NCBI GenBank assembly: GCA_947626705.1
Contig: CANQTJ010000020.1
Location: forward strand, 1-16,541
DNA: 16,541 nt
Reading direction: 5' to 3'
Source: an uncultured Clostridia bacterium
GTDB taxonomy: Bacteria; Bacillota; Clostridia; TANB77; CAG-508
The translations under genes and the position numbers were made by a program. Numbering within the stretch: the stretch's first letter is position 1; each line of letters begins with the position of its first letter. The notes under the pieces were generated by a model. It was not told the DNA's origin. It saw nothing but the letters and a program-made list of their open reading frames with translations, and made no database searches. Below, piece after piece: positions 1 to 6,570 of this stretch.

Positions 1-869
1 ATATGTTAGGGAGAACGCCAGAACAAATAAAAGCAGTTAGACCTTTAAAAGATGGAGTAATAGCTGATTTTACAGCAACACAATTAATGTTAAAAAATAT
101 TATACAAAAAGTAGAGAAAAGATATAATATAGGTAGACCAAGAGTTGTAGTAGGTGTACCATCAGGAATTACAGAAGTTGAAGAGAGAGCTGTTGAAGAA
201 TCTGTTATTCAAGCGGGAGCAAAGGAAGTTTATTTAATAGAAGAACCAATGGCAGCGGCAATAGGTGCTACTTTAGATGTTGCAGAACCAAGTGGAAACA
301 TTATAGTAGATATTGGAGGTGGAACTACAGAGGTTGCTGTTATTTCATTAGGAGGAATTGTTGTTAGTCATTCTTTAAGAGTTGCTGGAGATGAACTTGA
401 CGAGGATATTGTAAATTATGTGAAAAGAGAAATGAATTTAGCAATAGGAGAAACTACAGCAGAACAAATAAAAATTCAAATAGGCTGTGCTATGCCACTT
501 ATGACTGAAATGAGTATGGATATTAGAGGTAGAGATTTAACAGATGGATTACCTAGAAATGAAAAAATAACTTCAATTCAAGTTGAAGAAGCAATGAAAG
601 AGTCTATTTCTAAAATTGTTGATATTGTTAAAACAACTCTAGAAAAAACTCCTCCAGAACTTGCTTCAGATATAATGGAGAAAGGTATTGTACTTGCAGG
701 TGGAGGAGCTTTAATTAAGAACTTAGATAAATTATTAAGTATGGAAACAGGTATGCCAGTTTATGTTGCAGAAGAACCTTTGGATTGTGTTGTTCGAGGT
801 GCTGGAAAAACTTTAGAAGATTTAGAAAGATTAAAAGCAGTACTCATAAATTCAAGGAAAAGAAGATAA
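1..869 (+). CDS. mreB: MreB rod-shape actin homologue, 3' part (5' end outside window)
   Basis: MreB is a bacterial actin that polymerises under the membrane and guides the elongasome (MreC, MreD, RodA, PBP2) for lateral wall synthesis. About 288 residues are visible. The Met at position 3 matches the internal EMLGRTP segment of MreB, roughly 55 residues into the usual 335-345 aa protein, so it is not the start; the reading frame runs in from the left edge. Visible actin-fold landmarks are RPLKDGVIADF near the start, the phosphate-2 loop DIGGGTTEV at visible residues 103-111, the EEPMAAAIG helix, and the adenosine motif GIVLAGGGALI near residue 228. The C-terminus is complete, basic (SRKRR), and ends in TAA. 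mreC follows after 33 nt, as is normal for an mreBCD operon. The promoter lies outside the window. Family assignment is very secure. Confidence 0.97.
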   Translation, partial: MLGRTPEQIKAVRPLKDGVIADFTATQLMLKNIIQKVEKRYNIGRPRVVVGVPSGITEVEERAVEESVIQAGAKEVYLIEEPMAAAIGATLDVAEPSGNIIVDIGGGTTEVAVISLGGIVVSHSLRVAGDELDEDIVNYVKREMNLAIGETTAEQIKIQIGCAMPLMTEMSMDIRGRDLTDGLPRNEKITSIQVEEAMKESISKIVDIVKTTLEKTPPELASDIMEKGIVLAGGGALIKNLDKLLSMETGMPVYVAEEPLDCVVRGAGKTLEDLERLKAVLINSRKRR

Positions 870-902
870 ATATAACAGTAAAAATGTGGAAAGGGGAAGA
901 AT

Positions 903-1718
903 ATGTATAGAAAGAAAAAAGGTGAATTATTAGGAATTATTATTACAATAATTATTTTAATACTAATAGTAGTATTTTCTAATATGGAATCTAATACATC
1001 ATTCTTTGAAAATATTGTTAATAAATTAGTTATGCCAATTCAAAATAGCTTAACTTATTTAAAAAATAGAATAAGTGGTAATTCTACATTTTTTACAGAT
1101 ATAAATAATCTAAAGACAGAAAACCAAATGTTGCAAGATAAAAATAGTAAATTAGAACAATCATTAAGAGAATTAGAAAATATTAAAACAGAAAATGAAA
1201 CATTAAAGGAATATTTGGGATTAACTGAAAAATATGGAGATTATAAAACTATACCAGGCTATATTATAAATAAAGATATTAGTAATTATTCAAAAGTAAT
1301 AGTTATAAATATAGGAAAAAATGATGGGGTAGAAAAAAATATGACAGTTATAGCAGATGAGGGACTTGTTGGACATGTTATATCTGTTACAGATACTACT
1401 GCAAAAGTTAGAACAATTATAGATACTTCAAGTTCTATTAGTTGTTTAATGAGTACAAATAAGGATAGTATTGTTTGTAAAGGAACTTTAAATAGCAATT
1501 CTGAATTAAAAGCTATGTATATAGCTACAGATGCTAATTTGATACAAGGGGATAGTGTTGATACATCAGGATTAGGAGGAATTTACCCTAAAGGAATACA
1601 TGTAGGTACTATTAAAACAATAGTAGCTACTAAAAATATAACAGATAGATATGCTATAATTGAAACTGCCGTAGACTTTAATAAATTAAATACAGTCTTA
1701 GTTATAAAAAATAATTAA
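903..1718 (+). CDS. mreC: MreC rod shape-determining protein
   Basis: MreC is a bitopic membrane protein. It forms filaments outside the membrane and links MreB/MreD to PBP2 in the elongasome. The 271-aa product has the standard layout: a basic N-terminus (MYRKKKGE), one membrane segment at about residues 8-27, a coiled coil at about 65-107 rich in Leu, Glu, Lys and Asn, then two extracytoplasmic beta domains. The beta part carries family signatures such as KVIVINIGKNDGVEKNMTV and EGLVGHV, with a late GGIYPKGIHVGTI segment. Length is typical (about 270-300 aa). The ATG is preceded by AAGGGGA with 5 nt spacing, so the start is well supported. It lies 33 nt after mreB. A 17-bp palindrome follows directly, before mreD. 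Confidence 0.95.
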   Translation: MYRKKKGELLGIIITIIILILIVVFSNMESNTSFFENIVNKLVMPIQNSLTYLKNRISGNSTFFTDINNLKTENQMLQDKNSKLEQSLRELENIKTENETLKEYLGLTEKYGDYKTIPGYIINKDISNYSKVIVINIGKNDGVEKNMTVIADEGLVGHVISVTDTTAKVRTIIDTSSSISCLMSTNKDSIVCKGTLNSNSELKAMYIATDANLIQGDSVDTSGLGGIYPKGIHVGTIKTIVATKNITDRYAIIETAVDFNKLNTVLVIKNN

Positions 1719-1724
1719 TAAATA

Positions 1725-1778
1725 TTTTAAGTTTCGTTTTTCAAGATTTGTATTCTATTAAAAAAACGAAACTTAAAA
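1725..1778. repeat. Perfect 17-bp palindromic hairpin between mreC and mreD
   Basis: TTTTAAGTTTCGTTTTT (1725-1741) is exactly complementary to AAAAACGAAACTTAAAA (1762-1778), with a 20-nt loop. It begins 6 nt after the mreC stop. No T-tract follows the right arm, so it does not look like a simple rho-independent terminator on the plus strand. A sibling element with the same stem core lies at 4518-4573, after mrdA. Possible roles are mRNA processing or stabilisation, partial attenuation, or a dispersed miniature palindromic repeat. The structure is seen directly; the role is inference. Confidence 0.8.
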
Positions 1779-1821
1779 AGTATATTAATTATTACAAAAA
1801 ATTTTATTATAGAATTTTTCT

Positions 1822-1836
1822 GAGGTGAAATTATTG
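1822..1836 (+). promoter_or_regulatory. Ribosome binding site that sets a TTG start for mreD
   Basis: GAGGTG at 1822-1827 lies 6 nt before TTG at 1834. The in-frame GTG at 1825 is itself part of this Shine-Dalgarno sequence and has no good ribosome binding site of its own upstream. TTG 1834 is therefore the better start, and a GTG 1825 start would add only three residues. Confidence 0.75.
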
Positions 1837-2367
1837 AAAAAAATATTAATAAATTTTGTTTTGATATTATTTGCTTTTATAATTTATTTTTTACAATCCA
1901 ATTTTTTTAATTGGTTTACAATTGCTGGAGTAATGCCAAATCTTTTTATAATTTATATTTTGTTTATAGGATTATTTGGAAGTAGAACAATGGCATTAGT
2001 ATATAGTTCTGTATGTGGAATAATTTTAGATTTATTATTTAAAGAAAGAATAGGTGTTAATTTAATAGGATTTGTCCTTGTAGCAATAATAGCAACTCTT
2101 TTTGATAAAAATTTTTCTAAAGATAGTAGAATAACAATTATGTTTATGGTAATGGGAGTAACAATATTTTTTGAAATAATAACTTTTTTTATGAATTATA
2201 TTTTATATTCAATGTATGTAGAAATATGGAGCTTTATAAAAATACTTATAATTGAGGTTATTTATAATATTATATTTACTATAATTATATATCCTTTAAT
2301 ACAAAAATTTGGATATTACATAGAAAATGAATATAAAGGTAATAAAATACTGACAAAATATTTTTAA
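1834..2367 (+). CDS. mreD: MreD rod shape-determining membrane protein
   Basis: MreD is a small polytopic membrane protein of the elongasome. It binds MreC and helps balance its control of PBP2. From the TTG at 1834 the product is 177 aa, normal for the family (about 160-180). It is almost entirely hydrophobic, with about five or six predicted membrane segments, roughly at residues 3-21, 28-50, 53-72, 75-95, 103-130 and 138-160. Short charged loops include LLFKERIGVNLIGF and DKNFSKDSR. The segment GVMPNLFIIYILFIGLFGSR fits the family's Pro-Asn region after the first helix. Position between mreC and mrdA supports the call strongly, since sequence conservation in MreD is weak. The likely TTG start and the upstream hairpin could keep expression low relative to mreB and mreC; this is inference. 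Confidence 0.9.
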   Translation: MKKILINFVLILFAFIIYFLQSNFFNWFTIAGVMPNLFIIYILFIGLFGSRTMALVYSSVCGIILDLLFKERIGVNLIGFVLVAIIATLFDKNFSKDSRITIMFMVMGVTIFFEIITFFMNYILYSMYVEIWSFIKILIIEVIYNIIFTIIIYPLIQKFGYYIENEYKGNKILTKYF

Positions 2368-2384
2368 AGCTTGTTACATGAAAG

Positions 2385-2398
2385 AAGGTGATGTATTG
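2385..2398 (+). promoter_or_regulatory. Ribosome binding site that sets a TTG start for mrdA
   Basis: AAGGTG at 2385-2390 is 5 nt upstream of TTG at 2396. The in-frame ATG at 2378 has no purine-rich ribosome binding site upstream (the preceding bases read AAAGCTTGTTAC), and starting there would place the Shine-Dalgarno inside the gene. The TTG start yields MSKGINKKS followed by the membrane anchor, a normal N-terminus for a class B PBP. Confidence 0.7.
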
Positions 2399-4513
2399 TC
2401 AAAAGGAATAAATAAAAAAAGTATTAATTTTAGATATAATATAATAAGTATATTTACATATATAATAGGTATAATTTTAATTATTAGATTATTTACTTTG
2501 CAGATAGTACATGGTTCTGATTATAGAGAAGAATCTAATACTAGATTAACTAGAGAAAGTATATTAGAACCAGCTAGAGGAGATATACTAGACAGATTTG
2601 GAAATATCTTAGTAACGTCAAATCAAAAATTTGATTTGGAATTATATAAAAGTAAGATTGATACAAATACTTTAAATGATACAATACTTAAGATAATAGA
2701 TGTTTTAGAAAAGTATGAAATTAAATATATAGATAATTTTCCAATAAGTATTGAACCATTTGAATATACAATATCTGATGATACATTATCAAATTGGAAA
2801 AAGAACAATAATATAGACGAAAATATGAACGCTGAACAAGCCTTTTATCAATTTAAAGAAAAATATAAGATAGAAAATAAAAGTATAGAAGAAATGAGAA
2901 AAATCATAGCAATAAGATATGCCATAGTAAAAGAAGGATATAGTAGTACAAAGGCATTAACTATTGCACAAGATATAAATAGAGAGGCAATATCAGAGTT
3001 TAGCGAAAATGCAGATGAATTTCCTGGAATTGCTATTACGGTTAGACCAGTAAGATTTTATAAAGAAGGTACTTTAGCATCTCATATTTTAGGATATGCT
3101 TCAAAAATAAGTGATGAAGAATATAAAGATAACAAAGATGAATATAGTCAAAATGATATTATAGGAAAAACAGGAATAGAATATGTTTTTGAAAAATATT
3201 TAAAAGGAAAAAAGGGAATTAAGCAAATTGATATGGCTGTTGATGGTACTATAACAGCAGAGGTTATTGCAGAAGAAGCGGTAGCTGGTTCAAATGTTGT
3301 ATTAACAATAGACTCTAAACTTCAAAAAATAACAGAGGAAGCTTTAAAAAATAATATAGAAAAAATAAGAAATGGCGGTTTTGGAAAATCTTATGATGCA
3401 AAGGGTGGCTCATGTGTTGTTATGAATGTAAAAAATGGAGAAGTATTAGCAATGGCTAGTTATCCAGATTATAATCCACAATCATTTGCAAATGGTATAA
3501 GTAATGAAGAATGGAATAATTACGCAAATAATACATCATATCCATTATTAAATAAAACTATACAAAGTGCCTATGAACCAGGGTCTATCTTTAAAATGGT
3601 TACTGCTATTTCTGGATTAGAGTCAGGTAATATTACATTAGCCGAAAGATTAAACGATACAGGAATTTACAAGAAGTATGGAAGTGAATGGAAATGTTGG
3701 TACTATACAGATTATCATAGAGGACACGGATATCTTAATGTTGTTGGAGCAATAGAGAAATCTTGTAATTTTTTCTTTTATGAAACGGCAGATAGAATGG
3801 GAATAGATACTTTAGACAAATATGCTAAATATTTTGGATTAGGTGTAAAAACTTATATAGAGCTTCCAGGAGAAACAGCAGGTATATTAGCAAGTAAAGA
3901 ATATGCACAATCTATAGATAAAACATGGAATCCAGGAGATACAATAAATGCTGCAATTGGACAAGGGTATAATAAGTTTACACCTTTACAAATGGCTAAA
4001 TATATAAGTATGATCGCTAATGGTGGGAATAATATAGATGTTAGTATTATAAAATCAATTCAATCATCTGATGGTACAGAAGTTTCTAGGGACGAAATAA
4101 ATAATTTTATAAATGATAAGTTTAATATTCAAAATACTGAACAAGAAGAAAACATTATATTGAATACAGATTATTTAAATGCTGTTAAAGAAGGAATGAA
4201 GTCTGTTACAAGTGGAGAATCTGGAACAGCTTATGTAAGATTTAAAAATTTTAATATAAAAGTTGGAGGTAAAACTGGTTCAGCAGAAGCAGGAAAAGAC
4301 CAAAATGATAATGATATAGTAAATGCTTGGTTTGCTGCATTTGCACCTTATGATGATCCTGAAATTGCAGTTGTTGTAATGGTTGAAAATGGTGGACACG
4401 GTAATTATACTGCTGAGGCGGTTAGAGATATAATGGCAGAGTACTTTGGTATGAATGTTCAAAATGTTAGTGAAGATATGCAGGCTGTTCCTTATATAGA
4501 GAGTATAAGATAA
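2396..4513 (+). CDS. mrdA: Penicillin-binding protein 2 (class B transpeptidase, elongasome)
   Basis: PBP2 is the monofunctional DD-transpeptidase that cross-links new peptidoglycan in the lateral wall with RodA. From TTG 2396 it has 705 residues. In order: a short cytoplasmic tail; a membrane anchor at about 15-36; the class B pedestal motif EPARGDILDRFGN around residues 59-71; a dimerisation domain to about 300, including an Asn/Lys/Glu-rich stretch at about 140-205; then the transpeptidase domain. Active-site motifs are intact: SIFK with nucleophile Ser397, SCN at 456-458, and KTGS starting at Lys626. The first motif is SIFK rather than the more common STFK. Length is typical of a clostridial PBP2. 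Position after mreD supports PBP2 rather than the septal PBP (FtsI/SpoVD). The gene ends in TAA and is followed by a palindrome at 4518-4573. Confidence 0.93.
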   Translation: MSKGINKKSINFRYNIISIFTYIIGIILIIRLFTLQIVHGSDYREESNTRLTRESILEPARGDILDRFGNILVTSNQKFDLELYKSKIDTNTLNDTILKIIDVLEKYEIKYIDNFPISIEPFEYTISDDTLSNWKKNNNIDENMNAEQAFYQFKEKYKIENKSIEEMRKIIAIRYAIVKEGYSSTKALTIAQDINREAISEFSENADEFPGIAITVRPVRFYKEGTLASHILGYASKISDEEYKDNKDEYSQNDIIGKTGIEYVFEKYLKGKKGIKQIDMAVDGTITAEVIAEEAVAGSNVVLTIDSKLQKITEEALKNNIEKIRNGGFGKSYDAKGGSCVVMNVKNGEVLAMASYPDYNPQSFANGISNEEWNNYANNTSYPLLNKTIQSAYEPGSIFKMVTAISGLESGNITLAERLNDTGIYKKYGSEWKCWYYTDYHRGHGYLNVVGAIEKSCNFFFYETADRMGIDTLDKYAKYFGLGVKTYIELPGETAGILASKEYAQSIDKTWNPGDTINAAIGQGYNKFTPLQMAKYISMIANGGNNIDVSIIKSIQSSDGTEVSRDEINNFINDKFNIQNTEQEENIILNTDYLNAVKEGMKSVTSGESGTAYVRFKNFNIKVGGKTGSAEAGKDQNDNDIVNAWFAAFAPYDDPEIAVVVMVENGGHGNYTAEAVRDIMAEYFGMNVQNVSEDMQAVPYIESIR

Positions 4514-4517
4514 TTAT

Positions 4518-4573
4518 TTTAAGTTTTGTTTTTTTATAAATCTATATTTTATAATTAAAAAGCACAACTTAAA
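4518..4573. repeat. Imperfect 17-bp palindromic hairpin after mrdA (sibling of 1725-1778)
   Basis: TTTAAGTTTTGTTTTTT (4518-4534) pairs with AAAAAGCACAACTTAAA (4557-4573), with one T-C mismatch and one G-U wobble, around a 22-nt loop. The stem core TTTAAGTTT.GTTTTT matches the hairpin between mreC and mreD at 16 of 17 stem positions in the left arm, and loop sizes are alike (20 and 22 nt). It begins 5 nt after the mrdA stop and has no T-tract after the right arm. The role is unknown: RNA processing, leaky termination or a dispersed repeat are all possible. Confidence 0.7.
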
Positions 4574-4636
4574 TATAATTATATATTTTGAATTAAAAAA
4601 TAAATCTATTTTTATAAAAAAGAAGGGGAAGTTGAA

Positions 4637-5248
4637 ATGAAAAATTATATAAGTATAAATTTAAAAAGAGATAAAATTATAATTAAAATAGCAGAAGATG
4701 CAGAACAGAAACAAATTATTTCATCATTAACAAAAAAATTACCAGATTTAAAAAAGTTATATAAAGATGAAAAAACTCCTATACAAATAATGGGAAAAAT
4801 ATTAAAAAATAAAGAAATAGATGAAATACAACAATTAATAAAAGAAAATATAGATGTAGATATAGAATTTGATATGCCTAAAAGTTTAGGATTATCTAGT
4901 ATAACAAAAACTTTTAATCAAGAAATAAAAATGTCAGAAACAAAATTTCATAGAGCATCTTTAAGATCTGGGCAAAAGATAGAAACAGAAGGTAGTATAG
5001 TTATTTTAGGAGATGTAAATTCAGGAGCAGAAGTAATAGCATCTGACAATATAGTTGTATTAGGAAATTTAAGAGGTTTAGCACATGCAGGAGCAAAAGG
5101 CAATAAAAATGCTATTATTGCAGCAGGAAGGCTTGATACTGTACAAATAAGAATCTCTAATATTGTTAAAGAGATGAATAGAGATGAAGAACCAATGTAT
5201 AAAAATGCGTATGTATATATACATAATGACAAAATTATAATTGAATAA
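4637..5248 (+). CDS. minC: Septum site-determining protein MinC
   Basis: MinC inhibits FtsZ polymerisation and, together with MinD, blocks septation away from midcell. The 203-aa product has an N-terminal FtsZ-inhibiting domain (about 1-85, ending near VDIEFDMPKSLGL) and a C-terminal beta-helical domain (about 104-203). The latter carries the family hallmark FHRASLRSGQKIETEGSI, including the RSGQ motif (110-113) known to contact MinD, followed by ILGDVNSGAEVIA, a GNLRGLAHAG turn and IIAAGRLDTVQIRI. Length is normal (about 200-230). ATG 4637 follows AAGGGGA with good spacing. It is the last plus-strand gene of the mre cluster. minD and minE, its usual next neighbours, are missing here, and the convergent minus-strand gene ends only 3 bp away. 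Because MinC needs MinD, a distant minD is expected. Confidence 0.93.
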   Translation: MKNYISINLKRDKIIIKIAEDAEQKQIISSLTKKLPDLKKLYKDEKTPIQIMGKILKNKEIDEIQQLIKENIDVDIEFDMPKSLGLSSITKTFNQEIKMSETKFHRASLRSGQKIETEGSIVILGDVNSGAEVIASDNIVVLGNLRGLAHAGAKGNKNAIIAAGRLDTVQIRISNIVKEMNRDEEPMYKNAYVYIHNDKIIIE

Positions 5249-5251
5249 TTA

Positions 5252-5602
5252 TTATGTGAAAAGTAATAAAAGTAAAATTATATACAACATTTGGTCATCT
5301 ACATTTTGTTGATACAAAAAGAAAAGTAATCCTAAAATTATTAAATCATCTAAATATATATTAATGCCGAATATTTCCCAAATAGGTTCGTCATAATTAG
5401 AATAATTTTGACAATTAATAGTATTACTAATTTGATTAGAATTAGTAATACTATTTTTTTCTGTATTATCTAATGTATTATCTTTACAGTTTGTAGCAGT
5501 ATTATCATTAGAATAATTGTTTTTGTAATAATTGTTATATTTCTTGTAATGGTTATAATATTGATAATTGTATGGATAATTAAAAAATGGAAAGTTAAAC
5601 AT
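5252..5602 (-). CDS. Hypothetical Asn/Tyr-rich protein with hydrophobic C-terminus
   Basis: Function unknown. The 116-aa product begins with an aromatic and Asn-rich segment (FNFPFFNYPYNYQYY and on to about residue 45), passes through a Ser/Thr/Asn linker (about 30-70), and ends in a hydrophobic part (about 74-116). That end contains EPIWEIFGINIYLDDLIILG, FFLYQQNVDDQ and a final Ile/Leu run. The C-terminal pattern (GI-Y-DDLIILGLLFFLY, then V-D) resembles an unnamed small-protein family I recall from Clostridia; this is from memory, not a search. The start is supported by AAGGAG at 5610-5615 with 7 nt spacing. Its first 8 bp overlap the end of the upstream 158-aa gene, so the two are co-transcribed. 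Its coding sequence contains a plus-strand terminator (5417-5460). Its stop is 3 bp from the minC stop. Confidence 0.75.
   Translation of the reverse strand: MFNFPFFNYPYNYQYYNHYKKYNNYYKNNYSNDNTATNCKDNTLDNTEKNSITNSNQISNTINCQNYSNYDEPIWEIFGINIYLDDLIILGLLFFLYQQNVDDQMLYIILLLLLFT
5417..5460 (+). terminator. Strong intrinsic terminator of the mre-min operon, inside the opposing gene
   Basis: AATAGTATTACTAATT (5417-5432) and AATTAGTAATACTATT (5440-5455) form a perfect 16-bp stem with a 7-nt loop. The stem runs into a T-tract at 5454-5460 on the plus strand. On the minus strand the hairpin is followed by AATTGTCAAAA, with no T-tract, so termination should be one-directional. It lies about 170 nt past the minC stop, within codons of the minus-strand 116-aa gene (segment SITNSNQISNTI). 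No other terminator follows minC. Confidence 0.85.
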
Positions 5603-6071
5603 TATTGTTCTCCTTATTGTTATCTTTCATAATTTCGGCTATTTTAGCAACATTTAATAAATTCATGTAATTATCTAATTGTCCCTTTTTACTATCTCTT
5701 AAATATGGTTTTAAAGATTTTAGTAAATTGGCACGAGGGTCATCTTTTGAATTATTCATTTTTCCTATAACAGATGACATTTTCATTATTGTATTCATAT
5801 CTATATTACTAAAATCAAAGTTATTATTTGAATTTGTATTTTCTTGATTGTTAAATTGTGTGTTATTATTTGTGTTATTGTTTATGTTGTTGTTATTATT
5901 GTTATTATTATTGTTTGTTTCTTGTTTTGAACTTGTTTGGTTTGATAGCATTTTTTGAAAGTTTTGTATCATTTCTGGAGAAATGTTTGATATTGCTTCT
6001 GATATATTTCCGTTGTCTACCATATTTTTTATGTTTTTCATTGTATTTTCATCAAGATTCATATTATTCAT
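5595..6071 (-). CDS. Hypothetical poly-Asn protein, soluble
   Basis: Function unknown. The 158-aa product has no signal peptide or membrane segment. Residues 1-45 look helical (MKNIKNMVDNGNISEAISNI, then SPEMIQNFQKML). Residues 51-85 are an Asn/Gln/Thr-rich low-complexity tract including ten consecutive Asn. Residues 87-150 are helical and more conserved-looking: IDMNTIMKMSSVIGKM, then DDPRANLLKSLKPYLRDSKK and the LDNYMNLLNVAKIAEIM helix. The DDPRANLLKSLKPYLR segment resembles an unnamed clostridial family, by recall only. The start ATG at 6071 is preceded by AGAGGTGAT with suitable spacing. The gene overlaps the start of the next minus-strand gene by 8 bp, forming a two-gene unit divergent from the surface operon. 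The poly-Asn tract may be an expandable codon repeat. Confidence 0.8.
   Translation of the reverse strand: MNNMNLDENTMKNIKNMVDNGNISEAISNISPEMIQNFQKMLSNQTSSKQETNNNNNNNNNNINNNTNNNTQFNNQENTNSNNNFDFSNIDMNTIMKMSSVIGKMNNSKDDPRANLLKSLKPYLRDSKKGQLDNYMNLLNVAKIAEIMKDNNKENNNV
5862..5915 (-). repeat. Asn-codon microsatellite in the 158-aa gene
   Basis: An 18-codon stretch (residues 53-70) is nearly all Asn, written on the plus strand as repeated GTT/ATT triplets. Ten Asn codons are consecutive. Such triplet runs can change length by slippage in steps of 3 bp without breaking the frame. Confidence 0.8.
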
Positions 6072-6128
6072 TTATATCACCTCTATTGTAAGTATATTAT
6101 TATTTTTTTTTAATATGTAATAATAAAT

Positions 6129-6157
6129 ATTATATGTTGTTTTTTTTAATTTGTTAC
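6129..6157 (-). promoter_or_regulatory. Candidate promoter for the two small minus-strand genes
   Basis: Read on the minus strand, GTAACA (6157-6152) and TATAAT (6134-6129) are separated by 17 nt. The -10 is perfect and the -35 matches 4 of 6 consensus bases. Transcription would begin near 6122, giving a leader of about 50 nt before the ATG at 6071. In such AT-rich DNA a perfect -10 can arise by chance, so this is tentative. Confidence 0.4.
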
Positions 6158-6337
6158 TGTGTAAATTTTATAAATTATAAATCTTTAATTGTTGAAATTT
6201 TGTCATAAGTGCCATCTGAAAATTAGAGTTAAATATTGTTTGAAATATAAATTGACATGATATTAACATAATTTAATTTGAACTGCAATTTTTTAAACAT
6301 TTTTTTAACAATTTTTTCTACTTTTACCAAAAAAACA

Positions 6338-6366
6338 TTGAAAAATGACAATTTTTGGTGTATAAT
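6338..6366 (+). promoter_or_regulatory. Sigma-A-type promoter of the surface-protein operon
   Basis: TTGAAA (6338-6343), a 17-nt spacer and a perfect TATAAT (6361-6366) fit the housekeeping sigma-A consensus very well. Transcription should start near 6373, giving a leader of about 198 nt. This is the best promoter match in the intergenic region and points at the two large surface genes. Confidence 0.7.
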
Positions 6367-6570
6367 CAATAATAGAGAAGTTATGTAAAAGGATTATTTG
6401 TAAACGTATAATATAAAATTAATAAAGATTTAATATATATGAATTATATCTTTTACATATTTTTATAATATGAAAATTGCCATAAAATTTGGTATATTAT
6501 CATACTTGTCTAAAGAATATATTATATATATAAATAAGTAGATACTTTTATATTTTAGGAGGTAATATTT

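Larger units (their letters stand above)
6072..6570. other. Divergent intergenic region with long leader of the surface operon
   Basis: This 499-bp non-coding region separates the small minus-strand genes from the surface operon. It holds the promoter candidates at 6129-6157 and 6338-6366. Downstream of the rightward promoter, the roughly 200-nt leader contains a long-range stem: TATGTAAAAG (6382-6391) with CTTTTACATA (6450-6459). It also has a shorter ATAATAT/ATATTAT pair (6465-6471 with 6494-6500). AGGAGGT (6557-6563) lies 7 nt before the ATG at 6571. No riboswitch class, tRNA or small ORF with a convincing ribosome binding site was recognised. Confidence 0.6.

Noticed and set aside
3..5. 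ATG at position 3 as the start of mreB
   Set aside because: It matches an internal Met of MreB just before LGRTP. About 55 N-terminal residues, including the first phosphate loop, must lie upstream of the window.
4948..5232. Minus-strand open frame opposite minC, and similar frames opposite the other large genes
   Set aside because: They lie fully inside well-supported genes, lack ribosome binding sites and encode no recognisable domains; they follow from biased codon use.
5858..6091. Plus-strand Cys/Tyr-rich frame opposite the poly-Asn gene
   Set aside because: Its composition is just the antisense of Asn codon runs, and it has no ribosome binding site.
6477..6506. Second promoter (TTGCCA with TATCAT or CATACT) close to the surface operon
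   Set aside because: The spacing is 15 or 18 nt with weak -10 matches, much poorer than the promoter at 6338-6366.
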